DNA from: Zemynaea arenosa
GTDB taxonomy: Bacteria; Pseudomonadota; Gammaproteobacteria; Burkholderiales; Burkholderiaceae_D
DNA length: 36,132 nucleotides
Assembly (NCBI RefSeq): GCF_004614185.1
Contig: NZ_SPVF01000100.1
Span: forward strand, 1 to 36,132
Reading direction: 5' to 3'
In this document: positions 16,813-25,978 of the stretch, in pieces
Position numbering within the stretch: position 1 is the stretch's first letter
How the letters are laid out: each line of letters opens with the position of its first letter
The notes under the pieces: generated by a model
Told to the model about the DNA's origin: nothing
The model's database searches: none
What the model saw: only the letters and a program-made list of their open reading frames with translations
Made by a program: the position numbers and the translations under genes

Positions 16813-18789
16813 ATGGATTTTCTGAACGGGCTGGACTCAGCCTTTCTGCATTTCGAATCGCCGGCGATGCCGCTGCATGTGGGGGCGCTGCATCTGCTGG
16901 AGCTGCCGGAGGAGCGGCGGGCCGGGTATTTTGACGCGCTCAAGCTGCATCTGGCGGGGCGAGTGCGGGGGCTACCGGCCTTCGGGCGCAAGCTGGCGGC
17001 GATGCCGTTCGGGGTGGCCAATCCGGTGTGGGTGGAGGATGCATCGCTCGATGTGAGCAACCATCTGCGCCGCGCGCGCGTCGCAGCGCCGGGTGGCATG
17101 CGGGAGCTGGAGCAGCTGGTGGCCGAGCTGCACGCGCAGCCGCTCGACCGTGGGCGGGCGTTGTGGGAGCTGCATCTGATCGAGGGCCTGGCTGAGGGCG
17201 GGCTAGCGGTGTACTTAAAGGTGCACCACGCGGCGCTGGACGGGCAGGGCGCGGCGGCAGTGGCGGAGATGCTGATGGATGCGACGCCGGATGCGGCGGC
17301 CAGCGCGGCCAGCCAGGCCGCCGGTTCCGGGCACGCCACAGGTTCAGCGCACGGCGCTGACGGCGCAGCGCCTTCGGCGGCGACGCTGCTGACGGCCGCG
17401 GTGCGGCATTCGATTTCGCAGACCTTCGATCTCGCGCGGCGCGTGCCGGAGAGCTTGCGCGCAGCAGCGTCCATGCGCCATGCGCGGCCTTCGCTGGCGC
17501 CGCGGACACCGCTCAACGCAACCATCACGCCGGAGCGGGACTTCGCCACGCTGCGGCTTCCGCTCGACGAAATGTCGCGCGCGGGCAAGGCGTTTGGCGG
17601 TAGCACGAATGTGGCACTGCTGGGCGTCGTGAGCGGTGCGATGCGGCGCTACCTCAATGGTCTCGGCAAGCTGCCCGATAGTTCACTGGTGGCCGGTGTC
17701 GCCGTGAACCTGCGCGAACGTGGCGATGGGCGGGTCAACAACCAGGCGGGCATGTGGTTCGTGCCACTGGCTACCGACGAAGTCGATATCGCCGAGCGCA
17801 TGCGCATCATCGCCGACAACGCGCAGCAAATGCGCGACGGCGTGGCGCGCGCACGGCCTTTGCTGCTCACCGACTTCCCGAGCTTCGGCGTGCCATGGGT
17901 CATGGGCGGTATGTCCGCCATGCTGAATCACGCGCGTTTGGCCGACACGCTGCCGCCGATGGCGAATCTGGTGGTCTCCAATGTCACCGGCCCGATGGGC
18001 GCCCTGTACCTCGCGGGCGCCAAGGTAACCAGCGTGTACCCGATCTCCGTGGTGGCCCACGGCCTCGCCCTCAACGTCACCGCGTTCAGCTACGGCGACG
18101 CGCTGGACATCGGCGTCACCGCGGCCAAGTCCGCGCTGCCCGATCTGCAGCGGTTCATGGACTGCCTGCGCGAGTCGCACGTCGAACTGCTCGCGGTCGC
18201 CCGCACCCAACCCCGCGAAGCCACCAAGCCCCCTGGCACTATTCATGCGTCACACGGAGAGGGCGCCGAACACGCGGCCGCAAGCCAAGATGGGCGCTCG
18301 CAGGGCGCGGAGGTTCACGCCCGCTCCGCTGCGCGCCCGCGCGGCATGGGCGGTCCGGCCAACGCTCACGCAAACGATGGCAATGGCCACGCGCGTCCTG
18401 GCAGCACGGCGCACGTTAACCTAAGTGGCGCGGCGCACGCCATCGATGGCGCGCTGGAGGCGGCTGACGGCCTGCTGAGTACCGCCGCAGCGGCGGTGCG
18501 CTCCGCGGTCAATGGTGTCTCCAATCTGGTCGCCGGCGCAGCGCATGCCGCAGCCGGGGAAGCCGAGAAAGCCGTGGAAGCCGTCGAGGAAGCGGTGCAC
18601 GAAGAGATGTCCCCGCGCAAGCCGCGCCATCGCACCGCTGCCGCCGGCGCCGTCTCCGCCCACACTGCATCCCGCCTGCGCAGCCGCCGCGCCGTGACCA
18701 CGGCTGGCGTCGACGCCTCGCCGGAGGCCTCGACACCGGCCACGCACACCTCGCGCGTCGGGCGAACACGCGCGAGCGGGGAGGCGTGA
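16813..18789 (+). CDS. Wax ester synthase/diacylglycerol acyltransferase (WS/DGAT) with long C-terminal extension
   Basis: Transfers acyl groups from acyl-CoA to fatty alcohols or diacylglycerol, making storage wax esters or triacylglycerol. The N-terminal catalytic motif HHAALDG (138-144) is the intact HHxxxDG signature, and the C-terminal WS/DGAT domain (about 240-465) has SNVTGP (389-394) and PISVVAHGLALNVTAFSYG. Family members usually end near residue 460-500; this one is 658 residues. The extra ~190 residues are a Gly/His/Ala-rich linker (466-538), a long Ala-rich amphipathic stretch (539-598) ending in Glu-rich VEAVEEAVHEE, and a Lys/Arg/Ser/Thr-rich tail (600-658). The middle part resembles phasins, which coat storage granules. 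ATG 16813 gives the family start MDFLNGLDSAFLHFES. First gene of a four-gene operon; the next begins one base after its stop. Confidence 0.9.
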   Translation: MDFLNGLDSAFLHFESPAMPLHVGALHLLELPEERRAGYFDALKLHLAGRVRGLPAFGRKLAAMPFGVANPVWVEDASLDVSNHLRRARVAAPGGMRELEQLVAELHAQPLDRGRALWELHLIEGLAEGGLAVYLKVHHAALDGQGAAAVAEMLMDATPDAAASAASQAAGSGHATGSAHGADGAAPSAATLLTAAVRHSISQTFDLARRVPESLRAAASMRHARPSLAPRTPLNATITPERDFATLRLPLDEMSRAGKAFGGSTNVALLGVVSGAMRRYLNGLGKLPDSSLVAGVAVNLRERGDGRVNNQAGMWFVPLATDEVDIAERMRIIADNAQQMRDGVARARPLLLTDFPSFGVPWVMGGMSAMLNHARLADTLPPMANLVVSNVTGPMGALYLAGAKVTSVYPISVVAHGLALNVTAFSYGDALDIGVTAAKSALPDLQRFMDCLRESHVELLAVARTQPREATKPPGTIHASHGEGAEHAAASQDGRSQGAEVHARSAARPRGMGGPANAHANDGNGHARPGSTAHVNLSGAAHAIDGALEAADGLLSTAAAAVRSAVNGVSNLVAGAAHAAAGEAEKAVEAVEEAVHEEMSPRKPRHRTAAAGAVSAHTASRLRSRRAVTTAGVDASPEASTPATHTSRVGRTRASGEA

Positions 18790-18790
18790 C

Positions 18791-19717
18791 ATGGCCCTGC
18801 TGCGCATCCACGGCATCGACCTCGCTTACGAGCGGTCCGGGGATCCGCGCGGCACGCCGATCCTGCTCATCATGGGTCTTGGCATGCAGCTGGTCTCCTG
18901 GCCCGAGGAATTTGTGGAGGGTCTGGGAGATCTCGGCTACAACGTCATCCGGTTCGACAACCGGGACAGCGGCTTGTCCTCCAAATTCCGCGCCGCCGGC
19001 AAGCCAAACCTGGGCTGGACCTGGCTGAAGTCCAAGCTGCACTGGCCCATCCGCCCCGCCTACACGCTGGACGACATGGCGGGCGACGCACTGGCGGTGC
19101 TGAACGCGCTCGGTATCGGCCGCGCCCATGTCGTCGGCGTGGCGATGGGCGGCATGATCGGCCAGGTGCTGACTGCCAAGCACCCGGAACGCGTACTTTC
19201 GCTTACCTCCATCATGTCCAGCAGCGGGCGACGCGGCTTGCCTGGCCCGAGCCGCGAGGCCCGCGCCGCACTTCTTGAACGGCCACGCAACACGAAGGAC
19301 CGCGCCGCCCTGGTCGAGCACATGCTGGGCGTGATGCGCACCATCGGCAGTCCCGCGTATCCGATGCCTGAGCGCCTGCTGCGCCAGCGGATCGTCCGCT
19401 CACTGGCCCGCAGCATCTGCCCCGACGGTGTCGCGCGCCAGATGGCGGCCATCACCGCCTCCGGCGACCGGAGCGAGATGCTGCGCGCTATCGCCGTGCC
19501 CACGCTGGTGATCCACGGAGCCGCCGATCCGGTCGTGCCGCTCCAGTGCGGAATCGACACCGCTAGCCTGATCCCCGGCGCGCGGCTGGAGATCATCGAG
19601 GGCATGGGCCACGATCTGCCGCCCGCCCTGACCGAGCGGTTGCTCGCCTTGATCGACGCCCACACGCGCGGTAAGATGCTGCCCGACCCTATCCCGCGGC
19701 TCTTCGAAAAACAGTGA
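18791..19717 (+). CDS. Alpha/beta hydrolase-fold protein lacking the catalytic serine
   Basis: Member of the alpha/beta hydrolase family, 308 residues, with the oxyanion loop region IMGLGMQ, the strand VIRFDNRDSGLSS, and the acid and histidine of the triad in GAADPVV (D246) and EGMGHDLP (H274). The nucleophile elbow reads GVAMGG (116-121), with Ala118 where relatives have serine (GxSMGG). The codon is GCG at 19142-19144, one base from TCG. As written, it cannot be a classical serine hydrolase; it may be a non-catalytic binding protein, or the base may be wrong. It begins one base after the WS/DGAT stop, with GGGAGG upstream, and its end overlaps the next gene by four bases, suggesting a role in storage-lipid metabolism by context. 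Confidence 0.85.
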   Translation: MALLRIHGIDLAYERSGDPRGTPILLIMGLGMQLVSWPEEFVEGLGDLGYNVIRFDNRDSGLSSKFRAAGKPNLGWTWLKSKLHWPIRPAYTLDDMAGDALAVLNALGIGRAHVVGVAMGGMIGQVLTAKHPERVLSLTSIMSSSGRRGLPGPSREARAALLERPRNTKDRAALVEHMLGVMRTIGSPAYPMPERLLRQRIVRSLARSICPDGVARQMAAITASGDRSEMLRAIAVPTLVIHGAADPVVPLQCGIDTASLIPGARLEIIEGMGHDLPPALTERLLALIDAHTRGKMLPDPIPRLFEKQ

Positions 19718-20640
19718 ACTTTCCCCCCATCGGCCTGGCCATCGTGGCGCCAGGCGGCTACGCCCTCGATGGCGAGCAGCTGGCACGCGGCATCGCGCGG
19801 CTTGAAGCGCAAGGTTGCACCATCCATAACTACTACGACCACGCCGCGACCTTCCAGCGCTTCGGCGGCACGGACGAAGCGCGCCTCGCGCAGCTGCACG
19901 CGGCCGCGCGCGACCCGGATGTGCAGGTGGTGATGGCGCTGCGCGGCCAGTACGGCATCAGCCGCCTGCTGGACTTGATCGACTGGGACCTGCTGGCCAG
20001 GAGCGGCAAGATCTTCTGCGGCTACTCGGATATCACAGCCCTGCACATGGGCCTCTACGCGCATTCGCAGACCCTGAGCTACGCGGGACCGATGTTCGCG
20101 GGCGACTTTACGGGCGACGAGCTGCAGCCGTACACGGTCGAACAGTTTGTCCAATGCCTGCGCGGCCCGGTGCATACGGTGGAAGGCCGCGTGGAAGGCG
20201 AGGGCGCGCGCAACCCAGTGCTGGACGTGAGCGGCACCGTCTGGGGCGGCAATCTGGCCATGCTGGTGCACCTCGCCGGCACGCGCTACTTCCCTTCCAT
20301 CGACGGCGGCATCCTGTACGTGGAAGACGTCAACGAACACCCCTACCGCGTCGAACGCATGCTGCTCCAGCTGCTTAACATGGGCGTGCTCGAACACCAG
20401 CAGGCGCTGGTCCTCGGCTCCATCAACGCCTACAAGCTGGCGCCGACCGACAACGGCTACGACTTCGACGCCATGCTGGCCTACTTGCGCCACAAGCTGC
20501 CGATCCCGGTGCTGACCGGGCTCCCGTTCGGCCACATCCCGGTGCGCGCGACGATCCCGTTCGGCGCGCAGGCGAGATTGCAATCGGACGGCACCCGCTT
20601 CACGGTGACGATGCGCGACTACCCGACGCTGGCGGTCTGA
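19714..20640 (+). CDS. ldcA: S66 family LD-carboxypeptidase (muramoyl-tetrapeptide carboxypeptidase)
   Basis: Removes the terminal D-alanine from recycled murein tetrapeptides in the cytoplasm. The 308-residue protein has the N-terminal sandwich (IGLAIVAPGGYALDG), the block ALRGQYGISRLLDLIDW and the nucleophile S105 in FCGYSDITALH. The rest of the Ser-Glu-His triad is E204 (ILYVEDVNEHPYRVER) and H274 (GLPFGHIPVRAT). It starts at GTG 19714, overlapping the preceding stop as GTGA, and is followed after two bases by the FAD oxidoreductase gene. S66 members also include peptide hydrolases of other specificity, so murein recycling is the likely, not certain, role. Its place in a lipid operon is odd. 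Confidence 0.9.
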   Translation: MNFPPIGLAIVAPGGYALDGEQLARGIARLEAQGCTIHNYYDHAATFQRFGGTDEARLAQLHAAARDPDVQVVMALRGQYGISRLLDLIDWDLLARSGKIFCGYSDITALHMGLYAHSQTLSYAGPMFAGDFTGDELQPYTVEQFVQCLRGPVHTVEGRVEGEGARNPVLDVSGTVWGGNLAMLVHLAGTRYFPSIDGGILYVEDVNEHPYRVERMLLQLLNMGVLEHQQALVLGSINAYKLAPTDNGYDFDAMLAYLRHKLPIPVLTGLPFGHIPVRATIPFGAQARLQSDGTRFTVTMRDYPTLAV

Positions 20641-20642
20641 CC

Positions 20643-21911
20643 ATGCTGGCCGAGGGCAGCTACTACCGCGCCACCGCGGGAACGACGGACTACGCGCCGC
20701 TCAGCGGCGTGCAGGAGGCGGAGGTGTGTATCGTCGGCGGCGGCTTCGCGGGCCTGGGCACGGCGATGGCGCTGATGGAACGGGGCGTCACCAACGTGGT
20801 GGTGCTGGAGTCGCAGCACGTGGGCTTTGGCGCATCTGGGCGCAATGGGGGCTTTGTGTTCGGCGGCTTCTCGCTGGGCGAACGAGGGTTAATTGATACA
20901 GTTGGCGTGGGAGAAGGCAAAAAACTGTATCACTTGACCCTGGCCGCGGTCGAGCAGATTCGCCGCCGCATCGCGCGCCACAACATCGACTGCGACGCCC
21001 GGCACGCCGGCATCTACCTCGCCAACTGGTTCGACGACGACTCCATCCTCGACGAGCAGCAGCGCTTCATGCACGACACGCTGGGCGTGGACTGGAAGCG
21101 CGTGAACCGCGCGGAGCTGGCCGAAAAGCTGGAATCGAAACGCTACTTTGGCGGCCTGTTCGAGGAAAACGCGTTTCACTTCCATCCCCTGAAGTACGCA
21201 CAAGGCCTGGCCCGCGCGCTGACCGAAGGCGGCATCCGCATCCATGAGAACAGCCGCGTCGCGAGCCTGCAGAAGGATGGGGCCCAATGGCGCATCGCGA
21301 CGGCGCAGGGTGAGGTGCGGGCCAGGGAAGTGGTGGTGTGCTGCGGCGGCTATATCGAGCGGCTGTACCCCAAACTGGCCGGTGCGATCCTGCCGATCGC
21401 CACCTACGTCATGGTCACCGAGCCGCTGGGCGACCGGCTGCGCACGGCCATGCGGACCGAGGCCGCCGTGTACGACACGCGCTTCGCCTTCGACTACTAC
21501 CGCCCACTGGCCGACACCCGCATCCTGTGGGGCGGCCGCATCTCCATCTTCGACCGCAGTCCGGCCGAAGTTTCACGGCTGCTGTACGGAGACCTGATGA
21601 AGGTGTACCCGCAGCTGGAAGGCACGAAGATTGACTATGCGTGGAGCGGCATGATGAGTTACGGCCGCCACAAGATGCCGCAGCTGGGGCGCCTGCCCGA
21701 AGGGATCTGGTTCGGCATGGGCTTCGGCGGCCATGGTGTCGGCCCGACCACGCTGGCCGGCGACGTTCTGGCCGCCGCGATCTGCGGCGACGGCGTGGAA
21801 CTCGGCCGCTTCTCCCCCTGGGGCCTGCCCTCGACCGGCGGACCGGCCGGACTGGCCGCCGCCCAGTTGACATACTGGTACTACGAGCTGCGCGACTGGC
21901 TCCGCCAATAA
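20643..21911 (+). CDS. FAD-dependent oxidoreductase, DAO family (gamma-glutamylputrescine oxidase-like)
   Basis: Flavoprotein of the D-amino-acid oxidase/glycine oxidase superfamily, 422 residues. The dinucleotide-binding motif is VCIVGGGFAGLGTAMAL (about 28-44), followed by the family stretch GFGASGRNGGFVFGG. The C-terminus has WFGMGFGGHGVGPTTLAG, the usual FAD-closing region. This pattern fits PuuB-like amine oxidases that strip amino groups from polyamine conjugates or amino acids; the substrate cannot be read from sequence. It is the last gene of the WS/DGAT operon, two bases after ldcA. Around 20889-20935 codon use turns locally AT-rich (TTA, ATT, ACA, GTT) and a 10-bp inverted repeat occurs there. 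No terminator follows; dispersed repeats do. Confidence 0.85.
   Translation: MLAEGSYYRATAGTTDYAPLSGVQEAEVCIVGGGFAGLGTAMALMERGVTNVVVLESQHVGFGASGRNGGFVFGGFSLGERGLIDTVGVGEGKKLYHLTLAAVEQIRRRIARHNIDCDARHAGIYLANWFDDDSILDEQQRFMHDTLGVDWKRVNRAELAEKLESKRYFGGLFEENAFHFHPLKYAQGLARALTEGGIRIHENSRVASLQKDGAQWRIATAQGEVRAREVVVCCGGYIERLYPKLAGAILPIATYVMVTEPLGDRLRTAMRTEAAVYDTRFAFDYYRPLADTRILWGGRISIFDRSPAEVSRLLYGDLMKVYPQLEGTKIDYAWSGMMSYGRHKMPQLGRLPEGIWFGMGFGGHGVGPTTLAGDVLAAAICGDGVELGRFSPWGLPSTGGPAGLAAAQLTYWYYELRDWLRQ
20894..20932. repeat. Intragenic 10-bp perfect inverted repeat
   Basis: TGATACAGTT (20894-20903) and AACTGTATCA (20923-20932) are exact reverse complements 19 nt apart, inside the FAD oxidoreductase gene, codons about 85-97. 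The segment is A/T-rich against its surroundings. It could fold as an mRNA hairpin or be a protein-binding site. Confidence 0.6.
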
Positions 21912-21935
21912 CCCGAGTCGAAACGTACTCCCCCC

Positions 21936-21976
21936 ACCAGGGACGTACCCCGCTCCCACACCAGGGACGTACCCCG
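21936..21976 (+). repeat. Two direct copies of ACCAGGGACGTACCCCG
   Basis: The 17-mer ACCAGGGACGTACCCCG is at 21936-21952 and again at 21960-21976, with the partial form CGTACTCCCCC before it (21924-21934). These are direct copies of the core GGGACGTACCCCG that returns as a hairpin at 22097-22133. Confidence 0.85.
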
Positions 21977-22096
21977 CCTTAGAGGTGTAGGAGGTCTCCG
22001 CTTCTTTACACTTTCAGTCGCCACCGACATATTCAAAATGCTCACATAATCAGTGGCTTAGAAAATAAGTGTTAACCCTGCGTTTATGGCCGAAAT

Positions 22097-22133
22097 GGGG
22101 ACGTACCCCGGTGTGGGGGCGGGGTACGTCCCC
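22097..22133. repeat. Perfect 14-bp hairpin of the GGGGACGTACCCCG repeat family
   Basis: GGGGACGTACCCCG (22097-22110) and its exact reverse complement CGGGGTACGTCCCC (22120-22133) flank a 9-nt loop. Together with the direct copies at 21936-21976 it frames a roughly 120-bp A/T-richer segment (21977-22096) that has no gene. The 296-bp spacer 21912-22207 is thus mostly one compound repeat element plus the ybiT promoter. Confidence 0.85.
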
Positions 22134-22161
22134 GGGGTGGGTGGGGGCGGGGGCAAAGTGG

Positions 22162-22167
22162 TAGAAT
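22162..22167 (+). promoter_or_regulatory. -10 box (TAGAAT) of ybiT
   Basis: TAGAAT at 22162-22167 is a 5/6 match. It lies just after the repeat hairpin, 41 bp before the GTG start. A -35 box is not recognisable in the G-run upstream. Confidence 0.4.
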
Positions 22168-22207
22168 CGAGGGTTAATCAAATCCTCGCATTCAAAGGCA
22201 ATTCACT

Positions 22208-23806
22208 GTGCTTTCTACGGCCAATATCACTATGCAATTCGGCGCCAAGCCGCTGTTCGAGAATATCTCGGTCAAGTTTGGCGAAGGCAACCGCTATGGC
22301 CTGATCGGGGCCAACGGCTGCGGCAAGTCGACCTTCATGAAGATCCTCGGCGGCGACCTCGATCCGAGCGCCGGCAACGTATCCCTCGACGTCAACGAGC
22401 GTCTCGGTAAGCTGCGCCAGGACCAGTTTGCGTACGAAGACATGCGCGTGCTGGACGTGGTCATGATGGGTCACACCGAGCTGTGGGCGGCGATCCAGGA
22501 ACGCGACGCGATCTACGCGAACCCGGAAGCGACCGACGATGACTACATGAAGGCCGCCGAACTGGAAGGCAAAGTGGCCGAGTACGACGGCTACACCGCG
22601 GAAGCGCGCGCCGGCGAGCTGCTGCTCGGCGTGGGCGTGGAGATCGGCCTGCACCAGGGCCCGATGAGCAACGTGGCTCCGGGCTGGAAGCTGCGCGTGC
22701 TGCTGGCCCAGGCCCTGTTCTCGAACCCGGACATCCTGCTGCTGGACGAGCCGACCAACAACCTCGATATCAATACCATCCGCTGGCTGGAGGATGTGCT
22801 CAACGAGCGCAACTCCACCATGATCATCATCTCCCACGACCGCCACTTCCTGAACCAGGTGTGCACGCACATCGCGGACATGGACTACGGCACGCTGAAG
22901 ATCTACCCGGGTAACTACGACGACTACATGCTGGCGTCGACCCAGGCCCGCAACCAGCAACTGGCCAACAACGCCAAGGCGAAGGAGAAGGTCGCCGAGC
23001 TGCAGGACTTCGTGCGCCGCTTCTCGGCCAACAAGTCCAAGGCCCGCCAGGCGACCTCGCGCCTCAAGCAGATCGACAAGATCAAGGTCGAGGACATCAA
23101 GCCGTCCTCGCGCGCCTATCCGTTCGTGCGCTTCGAAGGCGAGAAGAAGCTGCACCGCCTGGCCGTGGAAGTGGATTCGATCTCCAAGAAGTACGACCGC
23201 CAGATCTTCAAGAACTTCTCCATCCTGGTGGAAGCGGGCGAGAAGATCGCAATCATCGGTGCCAACGGCGCCGGTAAGACCACGCTGCTGCGCTCCATCG
23301 GCGGGGACCTGTGCGGCCTGCATCCGGATTCGGGCCTGGTCAAGTGGGCGGAAAACGCCAACGTCGGCTACATGCCGCAAGACCCGACCGAGGAATTCGC
23401 GAGCGACACCTCGCTGACCGACTGGATGAGCTACTGGACCAAGGAAGGCGATGACGACCAGGCCGTGCGCTCGATCCTGGGCCGCCTGCTGTTCGGCGGC
23501 GACGAGGTGAAGAAGTCGGTGCGCGTGCTGTCCGGCGGCGAGAAAGGCCGCATGATGTACGGGAAGCTGATGCTGGGCCGTCATAACGTGCTGCTGATGG
23601 ACGAGCCGACCAACCACATGGACATGGAATCCATCGAGTCGCTCAACATCGCCCTGGACAAGTACGCAGGCACGCTGATCTTCGTGTCGCACGACCGCGA
23701 GTTCGTGTCCTCGCTGGCCAACCGGATCATCGAGATCAAGGACGGCGAAGTGATCGACTTCCGCGGCAACTACGAGGACTACCTGCAAAGCCAGGGCATC
23801 AACTAA
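22208..23806 (+). CDS. ybiT: ABC-F family ATPase, YbiT type
   Basis: Cytoplasmic ribosome-associated ABC-F protein thought to act on stalled or specific translation states. The 532-residue protein has two ATPase domains: Walker A GANGCGKS (34-41) and GANGAGKTT (about 351-359), signature LSGGEKGRM in the second half, and Walker B stretches [12 protein letters not shown] and [12 protein letters not shown]. The linker between them (about 240-310) is the charged helical segment typical of the family. The N-terminus [19 protein letters not shown] and C-terminal [10 protein letters not shown] match E. coli YbiT closely as recalled. It starts at GTG 22208. There are no transmembrane helices, excluding a transporter. 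It is upstream of nadA by 38 bp. Confidence 0.92.
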   Translation: MLSTANITMQFGAKPLFENISVKFGEGNRYGLIGANGCGKSTFMKILGGDLDPSAGNVSLDVNERLGKLRQDQFAYEDMRVLDVVMMGHTELWAAIQERDAIYANPEATDDDYMKAAELEGKVAEYDGYTAEARAGELLLGVGVEIGLHQGPMSNVAPGWKLRVLLAQALFSNPDILLLDEPTNNLDINTIRWLEDVLNERNSTMIIISHDRHFLNQVCTHIADMDYGTLKIYPGNYDDYMLASTQARNQQLANNAKAKEKVAELQDFVRRFSANKSKARQATSRLKQIDKIKVEDIKPSSRAYPFVRFEGEKKLHRLAVEVDSISKKYDRQIFKNFSILVEAGEKIAIIGANGAGKTTLLRSIGGDLCGLHPDSGLVKWAENANVGYMPQDPTEEFASDTSLTDWMSYWTKEGDDDQAVRSILGRLLFGGDEVKKSVRVLSGGEKGRMMYGKLMLGRHNVLLMDEPTNHMDMESIESLNIALDKYAGTLIFVSHDREFVSSLANRIIEIKDGEVIDFRGNYEDYLQSQGIN

Positions 23807-23844
23807 GAATCAATCAAGAAGCAACGAAGCTGAAAGGGGGCGCC

Positions 23845-24987
23845 ATGGGCGATCTGAACGCCGTACCTTTGAAAGACGTCGAATACGAAAAGCCGCAGGA
23901 TGGGCAAAGCTGCACCGCCCATGCCTGGGCGCGCACGCCGGCGCCCGTCGCGCCGCACGAAAAGGTCGAACTGAAGGAGCGCATCAAGCGCTTGCTGAAG
24001 GAGAAGGAAGCGGTTCTCGTCGCCCACTACTACGTGGACGCGGACCTGCAGGACCTGGCCGAGGAAACCGGCGGTTGTGTCTCCGACTCGCTGGAGATGG
24101 CGCGCTTCGGCCGCGATCACCCGGCCAAGACGCTGGTGGTGGCGGGCGTGCGCTTCATGGGCGAGACGGCCAAGATCCTCTCGCCCGAAAAGACCATCCT
24201 GATGCCGGACCTGGACGCGACCTGTTCGCTGGACCTGGGCTGCCCGGCCGACGAATTCGCGGCCTTTTGCGACCAGCATCCGGACCGCACGGTGGTCGTC
24301 TACGCGAACACCAGCGCCGCGGTGAAGGCGCGGGCGGACTGGATGGTCACTTCGTCGATCGGCCTGGATATCGTCGAGCACCTGCACGCGCAGGGCAAGA
24401 AGATCCTGTGGGCGCCGGACAAGCACCTCGGCTCCTACATCCAGAAGAAGACGGGCGCGGACATGCTGCTGTGGCAGGGCTCCTGCATCGTGCACGATGA
24501 GTTCAAGGGCATCGAGCTCGATCTGCTGAAGGCCGAGTACCCGGATGCGAAGGTGCTGGTGCACCCCGAGTCTCCGGCGGCGGTGGTGGCGCAAGCGGAC
24601 GTCGTCGGCTCGACCACCCAGATCATCAACGCGGCGCAGACCATGGATGCGAAGCGCTTCATCGTCGCCACCGACAACGGCATCCTGCACAAGATGAAGA
24701 TTGCAGCGCCGGGCAAGGAGTTCATCGAAGCGCCGACCGCCGGCAACAGCGCCACCTGCAAGAGCTGTGCGCACTGCCCGTGGATGGCGATGAACGGCCT
24801 GCGTAATCTGGCGGAGGTGCTGGAGTCGGGCCGCAACGAAGTCTTCGTCGACCCGGCCATCGGCAAGCAGGCGGTGCGCGCCATCGATCGCATGCTGGAC
24901 TTTGCGGCGGCCAAGAAGGCCAAGGCTCTGCCGACGGCGGGCCTGGAGCAGGAAGCCAAACTCTTTCAAGGAATCGGACCGGCATGA
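23845..24987 (+). CDS. nadA: Quinolinate synthase A
   Basis: Condenses iminoaspartate (from NadB) with dihydroxyacetone phosphate to quinolinate in de novo NAD synthesis. The 380-residue protein carries the three expected 4Fe-4S ligands: C127 in [10 protein letters not shown]214 in [11 protein letters not shown] and C311 in [10 protein letters not shown]. It also has [19 protein letters not shown] and [14 protein letters not shown]. The ATG at 23845 follows AAGGGGG. It overlaps nadC by four bases (ATGA), so the two are translationally coupled. nadB lies about 6 kb away on the other strand. Confidence 0.96.
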   Translation: MGDLNAVPLKDVEYEKPQDGQSCTAHAWARTPAPVAPHEKVELKERIKRLLKEKEAVLVAHYYVDADLQDLAEETGGCVSDSLEMARFGRDHPAKTLVVAGVRFMGETAKILSPEKTILMPDLDATCSLDLGCPADEFAAFCDQHPDRTVVVYANTSAAVKARADWMVTSSIGLDIVEHLHAQGKKILWAPDKHLGSYIQKKTGADMLLWQGSCIVHDEFKGIELDLLKAEYPDAKVLVHPESPAAVVAQADVVGSTTQIINAAQTMDAKRFIVATDNGILHKMKIAAPGKEFIEAPTAGNSATCKSCAHCPWMAMNGLRNLAEVLESGRNEVFVDPAIGKQAVRAIDRMLDFAAAKKAKALPTAGLEQEAKLFQGIGPA

Positions 24988-25874
24988 GCAAGCTGCGCAA
25001 CCCGTACGCTGAATTTTCCGAAGCGCTGCAATCGGCGTTCGAACAGAACCTGCTGGCGGCGCTGCTGGAAGACGTGGGCACTGGTGACCTCACCGGCAAG
25101 CTGATTCCGGACGATGTGCGCGTGCAGGCGCGCGTGCTGGTGCGCGAGGGCGCGGTCCTGTGCGGCGCGCCATGGTTCGAGGGCGTGATGCGCGCGGTGG
25201 ACCAGGATACCGAGGTCTCCTGGCACTACGCGGAAGGCGACCGCATGACGGCCAACAGCGTGGTCTGCACCATCGAAGGTACGCCACGTTCGCTGTTCAC
25301 GGCGGAGCGTTCGGCGCTGAACTTCCTGCAGCTGCTGTCCGGCGTGGCCACCAAGACGCGCGAGTATGTCGACGCGATCGAGGGCACGCGGGCGAAGATC
25401 CTCGACACCCGCAAGACGCTGCCCGGCCTGCGCCAGGCGCAGAAGTATGCGGTGCGCGTGGGCGGCGGGGAGAATCAGCGCATGGCGTTGTACGACGGGA
25501 TCCTCATCAAGGAGAACCACGTCGCCGCAGCGGGTGGCGTGACCAATGCTTTGCGCGCAGCGCAGGCCTTGAACGCCAACGTGTCGATCCAGATCGAGGT
25601 CGAAACGCTGGCGCAGCTGGAGGAAGCATTGAGTGCCGGCGCCACCTCCATCCTGCTCGATAATTTCGACACGGACCGGATGCGGGAAGCAGTCCGCATC
25701 AACGCGGGCCGCGCGCTGCTCGAAGCCTCGGGCGGCATCAACAAGGACACCGTGCGCGCCATCGCCGAAACGGGCGTGGACCGCATCTCGATCGGCAGCC
25801 TGACCAAGGACGTGCGCGCGACCGATTATTCGCTGCGGATCATCGCGTCCGGGGCAGTTCCTGTTGTAGCCTAA
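24984..25874 (+). CDS. nadC: Nicotinate-nucleotide pyrophosphorylase (carboxylating)
   Basis: Quinolinate phosphoribosyltransferase: turns quinolinate and PRPP into nicotinate mononucleotide, releasing CO2 and pyrophosphate. The 296-residue protein has the family blocks [15 protein letters not shown], the substrate-binding stretch [32 protein letters not shown], the glutamate/aspartate strands IQIEVETL and ILLDNFD, and the phosphate-binding region EASGGI and [10 protein letters not shown]. Its start ATG overlaps the nadA stop. Its stop TAA (25872-25874) lies within an imperfect operator-like repeat TGTAG-CCTAA-CTACA. Confidence 0.96.
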   Translation: MSKLRNPYAEFSEALQSAFEQNLLAALLEDVGTGDLTGKLIPDDVRVQARVLVREGAVLCGAPWFEGVMRAVDQDTEVSWHYAEGDRMTANSVVCTIEGTPRSLFTAERSALNFLQLLSGVATKTREYVDAIEGTRAKILDTRKTLPGLRQAQKYAVRVGGGENQRMALYDGILIKENHVAAAGGVTNALRAAQALNANVSIQIEVETLAQLEEALSAGATSILLDNFDTDRMREAVRINAGRALLEASGGINKDTVRAIAETGVDRISIGSLTKDVRATDYSLRIIASGAVPVVA

Positions 25875-25978
25875 CTACAGCGCGGCGCAATCGTTTTCTC
25901 ATCCTGCAACCGGTTTGATGTAGTCGACTACTCTGGAAGTGTAGTCACCTTTTCGATTGGTGTGGTAGTCAAACTACC
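25865..25978. promoter_or_regulatory. Array of GTAGTC/GACTAC operator-like sites upstream of the CGTase gene
   Basis: Four related elements in 114 bp. TGTAG-CCTAA-CTACA (25865-25879) overlaps the nadC stop. GTAGTCGACTAC (25920-25931) is a perfect 12-bp palindrome. A lone half-site GTAGTC lies at 25941-25946. GGTAGT-CAA-ACTACC (25964-25978) is a perfect 6-bp inverted repeat with a 3-nt spacer. Three GTAGTC half-sites begin at 25920, 25941 and 25965. A dimeric repressor, perhaps LacI-type and maltodextrin-responsive, is a reasonable inference; no regulator gene is nearby. Confidence 0.65.

Noticed and set aside
19060..20583. Long antisense frame opposite the hydrolase and ldcA
   Set aside because: Both sense-strand genes have conserved motifs; the antisense product has none.
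22178..23788. Antisense frame of 536 residues opposite ybiT
   Set aside because: Complete overlap with a clear ABC-F gene; Val/His/Asp-rich composition mirrors the sense codons.
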